Positions 1 to 6,580 of a stretch of 6,580 nucleotides of DNA are shown here, in pieces. Under the pieces are notes generated by a model. That model worked only from the letters and a program-made list of their open reading frames with translations, was not told the origin of the DNA and did no database searches. The position numbers were made by a program, and so were the translations under genes. Within the stretch, counting starts at the first letter, position 1; every line of letters starts with the position of its first letter. The stretch is from Amnimonas aquatica (lineage in GTDB: Bacteria > Pseudomonadota > Gammaproteobacteria > Pseudomonadales > Moraxellaceae): positions 266 through 6,845 of the forward strand of contig NZ_PTQZ01000087.1 in NCBI RefSeq assembly GCF_002943415.1, in the 5' to 3' direction.

Positions 1-278
1 CCGTGTTCCCGCCGCGCGAGCCGCCGGTACGCTACCGCGCCAGCATTCCCACCGACTGGCTGGAGATCGTGCTCGACGAGGGCCGCAACCGCCAGGTGCG
101 GCGCATGACCGCCGCGGTCGGGCTGCCGACGCTGCGGCTGGTGCGCGTCGGCATCGGCCCGTGGACGCTGGACGACCTGGCCGCCGGCGAAAGCCGCCTG
201 GTCGCCGCGGACGAGGCCGTGCGCACGCTGGGCGAGCCCCGCCAGGATGGCCGGCGCAGGCGCCACCCCGATCGCTGA
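1..278 (+). CDS. rluE: 23S rRNA pseudouridine synthase, RluE type (C-terminal part, 5' end outside window)
   Basis: This is the C-terminal end of a pseudouridine synthase of the RsuA/RluB/E/F family; the reading frame is open at the left edge (full codons from position 3) and stops with TGA at 276-278. The visible piece of about 91 residues carries the family's conserved late motif, [15 protein letters not shown] followed by [13 protein letters not shown], which matches my memory of E. coli RluE well. RluE isomerises U2457 of 23S rRNA. The catalytic aspartate and any S4-like domain would lie upstream of the window, so activity cannot be judged. The protein ends in a short basic tail rich in Arg. 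In E. coli the order is rluE, nudJ, mnmA; here mnmA follows after only 99 bp. The family call is firm; RluE rather than a sister enzyme rests on motif likeness and neighbourhood. Confidence 0.88.
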   Translation, partial: VFPPREPPVRYRASIPTDWLEIVLDEGRNRQVRRMTAAVGLPTLRLVRVGIGPWTLDDLAAGESRLVAADEAVRTLGEPRQDGRRRRHPDR

Positions 279-282
279 GCCG

Positions 283-319
283 ATGCCGGACGGCGGCACG
301 GCCGTGTCATGCCCGGCAT
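283..319 (+). repeat. Inverted repeat after rluE, overlapping the mnmA promoter region
   Basis: The arms ATGCCGG (283-289) and CCGGCAT (313-319) are perfect complements 23 bases apart. Inside them sits a perfect 10-bp palindrome, CACGGCCGTG (297-306). The structure follows the rluE stop by 4 bases but no T-run follows, so it is a poor intrinsic terminator. It overlaps the proposed -35 element of mnmA, so an operator is possible but not shown. In such GC-rich DNA chance repeats of this size are common. Confidence 0.25.
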
Positions 320-332
320 TCCTTGCTAGCAT
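304..332 (+). promoter_or_regulatory. Candidate sigma70 promoter for mnmA-hflD (extended -10)
   Basis: GTGTCA (304-309, 4 of 6 matches to TTGACA) lies 17 bp upstream of TAGCAT (327-332, 4 of 6 matches to TATAAT). The -10 is preceded by TGC (324-326), giving an extended -10 TGn motif. It is one of the few less GC-rich spots in the gap. Transcription would begin near 339, leaving a leader of about 39 nt before the mnmA ATG. The match is by eye; no experimental support. Confidence 0.4.
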
Positions 333-377
333 TGCCGGCTTGTCATCCGCCCATCGCAACAGGTCGTCACCCAGCCC

Positions 378-3648
<3,271 letters not shown>

Positions 3649-3659
3649 CGCGGCGGCCG

Positions 3660-3681
3660 GCGGCGCCCCGCGCGGCGCCGC
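3660..3681 (+). repeat. GC-rich inverted repeat after purB
   Basis: GCGGCGCC (3660-3667) and GGCGCCGC (3674-3681) are perfect 8-bp arms around a 6-nt loop, starting 11 bases after the purB stop. A second, competing 7-bp pairing joins 3649-3655 to 3676-3682. There is no T-run, so an intrinsic terminator is doubtful; it may protect the purB 3' end or act with Rho. In DNA this rich in G and C, chance is a real alternative. Confidence 0.35.
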
Positions 3682-3734
3682 GAGACTGATCGCGCAAGAC
3701 CGACCACGCAACAGACAGGGCCCGAACCCGGCCC

Positions 3735-3740
3735 GAGGAA
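3735..3740 (+). promoter_or_regulatory. roxA ribosome binding site
   Basis: GAGGAA lies 6 nt before the ATG at 3747 and supports that start, which gives a protein with a longer N-terminus than E. coli RoxA. Confidence 0.7.
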
Positions 3741-3746
3741 CCCGCC

Positions 3747-4988
3747 ATGCTGATCACGCCCGGTGTCGTTGACCGCTGCCTCGCCGACGAGCCCCTGCCC
3801 TGGCTGGGCGGCCTGCGCCCGAGCGAGTTCCTGCGCGACTACTGGCAGAAAAAGCCGCTTCTGGTACGCAACGCCTTCCCCGCCCTGGAGGCACTGCTGG
3901 AGCCGGCCGAGCTGCTGGAGCTGGCGGAGACCGAAGGCGCCGAGAGCCGGCTCATCATCGAGAACGGCAAGGAGCCGTGGGAGCTGCGCGACGGTCCTTT
4001 CCACGAGACCACCTGGCGCAAGCTGCCGAAGACCGGCTGGACCGCGCTGGTGCAGGCCGTGGACCACTACCTGCCGCCGCTGGCCGACCTGCTCGACCAC
4101 TTCAGCTTCATTCCGGCCTGGCGCATCGACGATGTCATGGTGTCCTACGCCGTGCCCGGCGGCTCGGTGGGTCCGCACTTCGACCAGTACGACGTGTTCC
4201 TGATCCAGGGTCCGGGCGAGCGCCGCTGGCAGCTAGGCGACCCCTGCGATGACAGCACGCCGCGCCATCCGCACGCGAAGCTCAAGCTGCTGGCCGACAT
4301 GCCGGTGCGCTTCGACGAGGTGCTGGGCCCCGGCGACCTGCTCTACGTGCCGCCCGGCCTGGCGCACAACGGCGTGGCCGCGAGCGAGTGCCTGACCTAC
4401 TCGGTCGGCTTCCGCGCCCCGGCGCTGTCGCACCTGCTGGAACACTGGGTCGATGCCGCGCTGGAAAGCGGCGCCGGCCGCCTGCCCTATCAGGATGCCG
4501 GCCGCGCCCCGTCCGCGGCGCCGGCCGGCATCGCCGATGCCGATCTCGACCGCCTGCGCGCCCAGGTCCTCGCCCTGCTGCAGGGCGACCAGCTGCTCGA
4601 TGCCCTGGCGCCTTCGCTGAGCGAACCCAAGTACGGCGATTACGAACCCGAGGGCGAACCGGTCGAGCCCGACGACCTGCGCGACTTCCTCGCCGACGGC
4701 GGCGACCTGTTGCGCGACCCGGCCTCGCGCCTGCTCTGGCTGCCGCCGCGAGCGGCCGCGCAGGAGGGCAGGCAGGAAGGCGCGCTGTGGATCAACGGCG
4801 CCGCCTGCGATGTCCCCGAGGAAGTCCTGCCCTGGATGTCGCGGCTGGTGAACGGCCGCCGCCTGCCGGCAGCACTGCTCGCCGATGCCCCCGAAGCCGT
4901 GCTGGAGTGGCTGTGCGAACAGCTCGAGCTGGGTCACTGGCTGCCGGTCGACGGACTGGCGCAGCTGGACACGCAGGCAGACGACTGA
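3747..4988 (+). CDS. roxA: Ribosomal oxygenase RoxA (50S protein L16 arginine 3-hydroxylase, YcfD family)
   Basis: The protein is a JmjC-type Fe(II)/2-oxoglutarate oxygenase of 413 residues. In E. coli the family member (YcfD/RoxA, 373 aa) hydroxylates Arg81 of ribosomal protein L16. The metal triad is visible: His144 and Asp146 in VGPHFDQYDVFLIQG (141-155) and His207 in PPGLAHNG (202-209). Arg159 in GERRW (157-161) fits the family's 2-oxoglutarate-binding arginine. The order is N-terminal segment (1-40), JmjC barrel (about 60-225, ending YSVGFRAP), a helical dimerisation region (about 228-290), and a C-terminal winged-helix-like part (about 300-410). It is about 40 residues longer than the E. 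coli protein, with roughly 19 extra before the first metal ligand and an Ala/Pro-rich stretch at 251-262. Hydroxylation of L16 is known for the family and inferred here; the L16 gene is not in the window. A strong hairpin follows directly. Confidence 0.92.
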   Translation: MLITPGVVDRCLADEPLPWLGGLRPSEFLRDYWQKKPLLVRNAFPALEALLEPAELLELAETEGAESRLIIENGKEPWELRDGPFHETTWRKLPKTGWTALVQAVDHYLPPLADLLDHFSFIPAWRIDDVMVSYAVPGGSVGPHFDQYDVFLIQGPGERRWQLGDPCDDSTPRHPHAKLKLLADMPVRFDEVLGPGDLLYVPPGLAHNGVAASECLTYSVGFRAPALSHLLEHWVDAALESGAGRLPYQDAGRAPSAAPAGIADADLDRLRAQVLALLQGDQLLDALAPSLSEPKYGDYEPEGEPVEPDDLRDFLADGGDLLRDPASRLLWLPPRAAAQEGRQEGALWINGAACDVPEEVLPWMSRLVNGRRLPAALLADAPEAVLEWLCEQLELGHWLPVDGLAQLDTQADD

Positions 4989-4991
4989 ACC

Positions 4992-5034
4992 GCGGCCTGC
5001 CGGCCCGGGGATCACGCCCGGGCAGGCAGGCCGT
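4992..5034 (+). terminator. Strong hairpin after roxA, terminator-like without U-tract
   Basis: The left arm 4994-5009 and right arm 5017-5032 pair over 16 positions with a single mismatch (G5002 against A5024) around a 7-nt loop (5010-5016). C4993-G5033 and a G-T wobble (4992/5034) lengthen the stem. Each arm holds CCCGGG. It starts 3 bases after the roxA stop and ends 50 bases before pabB. No T-run follows, so it is not a classical intrinsic terminator; a stem this long is unlikely to be chance and probably ends or stabilises the roxA (purB-roxA) transcript. Confidence 0.6.
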
Positions 5035-5069
5035 CGCAATCCGCCGCAGCGCCATGCCCGCGCCATTCA

Positions 5070-5078
5070 TGTGACAAT
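5070..5078 (+). promoter_or_regulatory. Possible extended -10 element just ahead of pabB
   Basis: TGTGACAAT reads as a TGn extension (5070-5072) plus GACAAT (5073-5078, 4 of 6 to TATAAT). Transcription would start about 7 nt later, at or next to the A of the pabB ATG at 5085, giving a leaderless message. No good -35 element is visible at the right distance, so confidence is low. Confidence 0.25.
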
Positions 5079-5084
5079 GTCCCG

Positions 5085-6533
5085 ATGATCAGCCATCGCG
5101 CCCTTCCCTACCAGGCCTCGCCCGTGGCCGCCTTCGCCGGTCTCCAGGGCCGGGCCTGGCCGGTCCTGCTCGACAGCCAGGATGCCGGGCGCTGGGATGT
5201 GCTCAGCGCCGACCCGCTCGCCACCGCCTGGCAGTCGCCGGCGCGACAGTGGCACGGCAGCGGCATCGCGCTGAGCGACGCCACCGCCGACGGTACGCCT
5301 CCCGATGCCTTCGCCATGCTGCAGGCCATGCAGCAGCTCAAGCAGATCACGCCCGCCGCCGGCCTGCCCGCGCTGCCGTTCCACGGCGGCGTGCTCGGCT
5401 GCATCGGCTACGCCGCCGACAGCGAGCACGGCCTGCCCGCGCGCCGCCACGACGACTGGCCGCTGGCCACGCTGGCCTACTACGAATGGGCGCTGTGCAC
5501 CGATCACGCGCAGCGCGCGAGCTGGCTGGTCTGGCAGGACGACATGGCGCCGGAGCACCTGGCCCGGGTGCAGGCCTGGGCCGATGCCCTGTCCCGCACG
5601 AGCGTCGCCGGAGCCGCCACGGACACCCCGACGACTGGCACGGACCACGCCGCCCGGACGACCGCGCGCGACCGCTTCGGCATCGTCGAGCCCTTTCGCG
5701 CGCTCACTGGTCGCGAGCGCTACGCCCGCGACATCGGGCACATTCACGACCTGATCCGCGCCGGCGACTGCTACCAGGTCAACTACACCCAGGCCTGGGA
5801 AGCCCGCCACAGCGGCCGCGTGTGGTCGGTCTACCCGGCCCTGCGCGCCGCCGCGCGCGCCCCCTACGCCTGCTACTGGGGCCTGCCCTGGGGCGAGCTG
5901 ATCAGCCTGTCGCCGGAACAGTTCCTCGCCGCCGAGCGCCAGCCCGACGGGCACCAGCGCATCACCACCAAGCCGATCAAGGGCACCCGGCGGCGCGCCG
6001 AAGACCCTGTCCGGGATGCCGCCGAGGCCGCCGCGCTGCTGGCCAGCGCCAAGGACCGCGCCGAGAACATCATGATCACCGACCTGCTGCGCAACGACCT
6101 GGGCAAGCACGCGCTCACCGGCAGCGTGCGGGTCACCGGACTGTGCGCACTGGAAAGCTTCGGCCAGGTGCATCACCTGGTCAGCACCATCGTCGCCGAC
6201 CTGCCGGCGCAGAGCCCGCTGCCCGACATGCTGCGCGATGCCTTCCCCGGCGGCTCCATCACCGGCGCGCCCAAGAAGCGCACCATGGAGATCATCGAGA
6301 CCCTGGAACCGACACCGCGCGGCATCTACTGCGGCAGCGTGGTGCTCTGGGATGCCCTGGGCCGGCTCGACAGCAGCATCACCATCCGCACCCTGGTCTC
6401 GCGTGACGGCGTGCTGCGCACCTGGGCCGGCGGCGGCATCACCCTGGACTCGCGCTGGGAAGACGAGCTGCAGGAATGCTGGAGCAAGATGGGCGGCCTG
6501 ATGGCGCTGCTGGAAGACTTCCAGGCCGGCTGA
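5085..6533 (+). CDS. pabB: Aminodeoxychorismate synthase component I
   Basis: PabB turns chorismate plus ammonia (from the glutaminase PabA) into 4-amino-4-deoxychorismate, the first step to p-aminobenzoate and folate. The 482-residue product has the N-terminal anthranilate synthase component I-like domain (about 1-170), a low-complexity Thr/Ala-rich linker (about 172-195), and the C-terminal chorismate-binding domain (about 210-475). Diagnostic is TTKPIKGTRRR (294-304): Lys299 at this place marks PabB, which forms a covalent intermediate, while anthranilate synthases carry Ala. Other family motifs are GDCYQVNYTQ (227-236), MITDLLRNDLGK (330-341), HHLVST (363-368), FPGGSITGAPKKRTMEII (387-404) and AGGGI (448-452). 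There is no fused PabA or PabC part and neither gene is adjacent. No Shine-Dalgarno sequence precedes the ATG at 5085, and no in-frame ATG, GTG or TTG is seen in the bases just before it. Spacing and the hairpin upstream suggest its own transcription unit. Confidence 0.95.
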   Translation: MISHRALPYQASPVAAFAGLQGRAWPVLLDSQDAGRWDVLSADPLATAWQSPARQWHGSGIALSDATADGTPPDAFAMLQAMQQLKQITPAAGLPALPFHGGVLGCIGYAADSEHGLPARRHDDWPLATLAYYEWALCTDHAQRASWLVWQDDMAPEHLARVQAWADALSRTSVAGAATDTPTTGTDHAARTTARDRFGIVEPFRALTGRERYARDIGHIHDLIRAGDCYQVNYTQAWEARHSGRVWSVYPALRAAARAPYACYWGLPWGELISLSPEQFLAAERQPDGHQRITTKPIKGTRRRAEDPVRDAAEAAALLASAKDRAENIMITDLLRNDLGKHALTGSVRVTGLCALESFGQVHHLVSTIVADLPAQSPLPDMLRDAFPGGSITGAPKKRTMEIIETLEPTPRGIYCGSVVLWDALGRLDSSITIRTLVSRDGVLRTWAGGGITLDSRWEDELQECWSKMGGLMALLEDFQAG

Positions 6534-6538
6534 AGGGC

Positions 6539-6580
6539 ATGAGCACCGGGGTCCGGACCGCGCCAACCCCGCCGGATGTC
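6539..6580 (+). CDS. Possible start of a downstream gene (partial, runs off the window)
   Basis: An ATG at 6539, five bases after the pabB stop, opens a frame that stays open to the window end (14 codons, starting MSTGVRTAPTPPDV). The AAGGG at 6533-6537 is purine-rich but sits only 1 nt from the ATG, too close for a normal ribosome binding site. The residues are too few to name a family. It may be a co-transcribed next gene, or the true start may lie further on. Confidence 0.35.
   Translation, partial: MSTGVRTAPTPPDV

Noticed and set aside
5077..5088. Tiny ORF (ATG at 5077, stop overlapping the pabB ATG) as a leader peptide
   Set aside because: Three codons long, no ribosome binding site, and most likely a chance result of the ATGA overlap.
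5067..6566. A 499-codon open frame on the minus strand opposite pabB
   Set aside because: Same cause: antisense to a fully recognisable pabB; the translation is a low-complexity Gly/Ala/Val/Gln/Arg-rich shadow.

Overview
The window looks like a chromosomal segment from a high-GC gammaproteobacterium. The order rluE - mnmA - hflD - purB - roxA closely matches the conserved E. coli neighbourhood (rluE-nudJ-mnmA-hflD-purB, with roxA/ycfD a little further on). The base composition is strongly G+C rich, with third codon positions dominated by G or C. All genes lie on the plus strand. A member of the Xanthomonadales/Lysobacterales or a similar high-GC gammaproteobacterium is my best guess from gene order and protein similarity by eye; I could not confirm it by search.

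Layout: (1) positions 1-278, the C-terminal part of a 23S rRNA pseudouridine synthase (RluE type), cut by the window edge. (2) A 99-bp gap (279-377) with a plausible sigma70 extended -10 promoter. (3) mnmA (378-1538), the tRNA 2-thiouridylase, translationally overlapped by (4) hflD (1535-2167). (5) A 116-bp gap with a perfect 7-bp hairpin, then purB (2284-3648), adenylosuccinate lyase, which has a good Shine-Dalgarno sequence. (6) A 98-bp GC-rich gap with an inverted repeat, then roxA (3747-4988), a JmjC-type 2-oxoglutarate oxygenase of the ribosomal protein L16 arginine hydroxylase family. (7) A 96-bp gap holding a very strong, nearly perfect 16-bp hairpin without a U-tract. (8) pabB (5085-6533), aminodeoxychorismate synthase component I, with no visible Shine-Dalgarno sequence. 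(9) A possible start of a next gene at 6539, running off the window.

Functionally, three of the genes act on the translation apparatus: RluE on 23S rRNA, MnmA on tRNA wobble uridines and RoxA on protein L16. Two serve nucleotide or folate metabolism: PurB in purine synthesis and PabB in p-aminobenzoate supply for folate, which in turn feeds one-carbon units to purine synthesis. HflD has a poorly defined role. All five complete genes are intact with their key motifs present. I found no mobile element, CRISPR array, RNA gene or new multi-gene system. The points worth a second look are the intergenic hairpins, the missing nudJ, the possible leaderless pabB start, and the N-terminal extensions of MnmA and RoxA.
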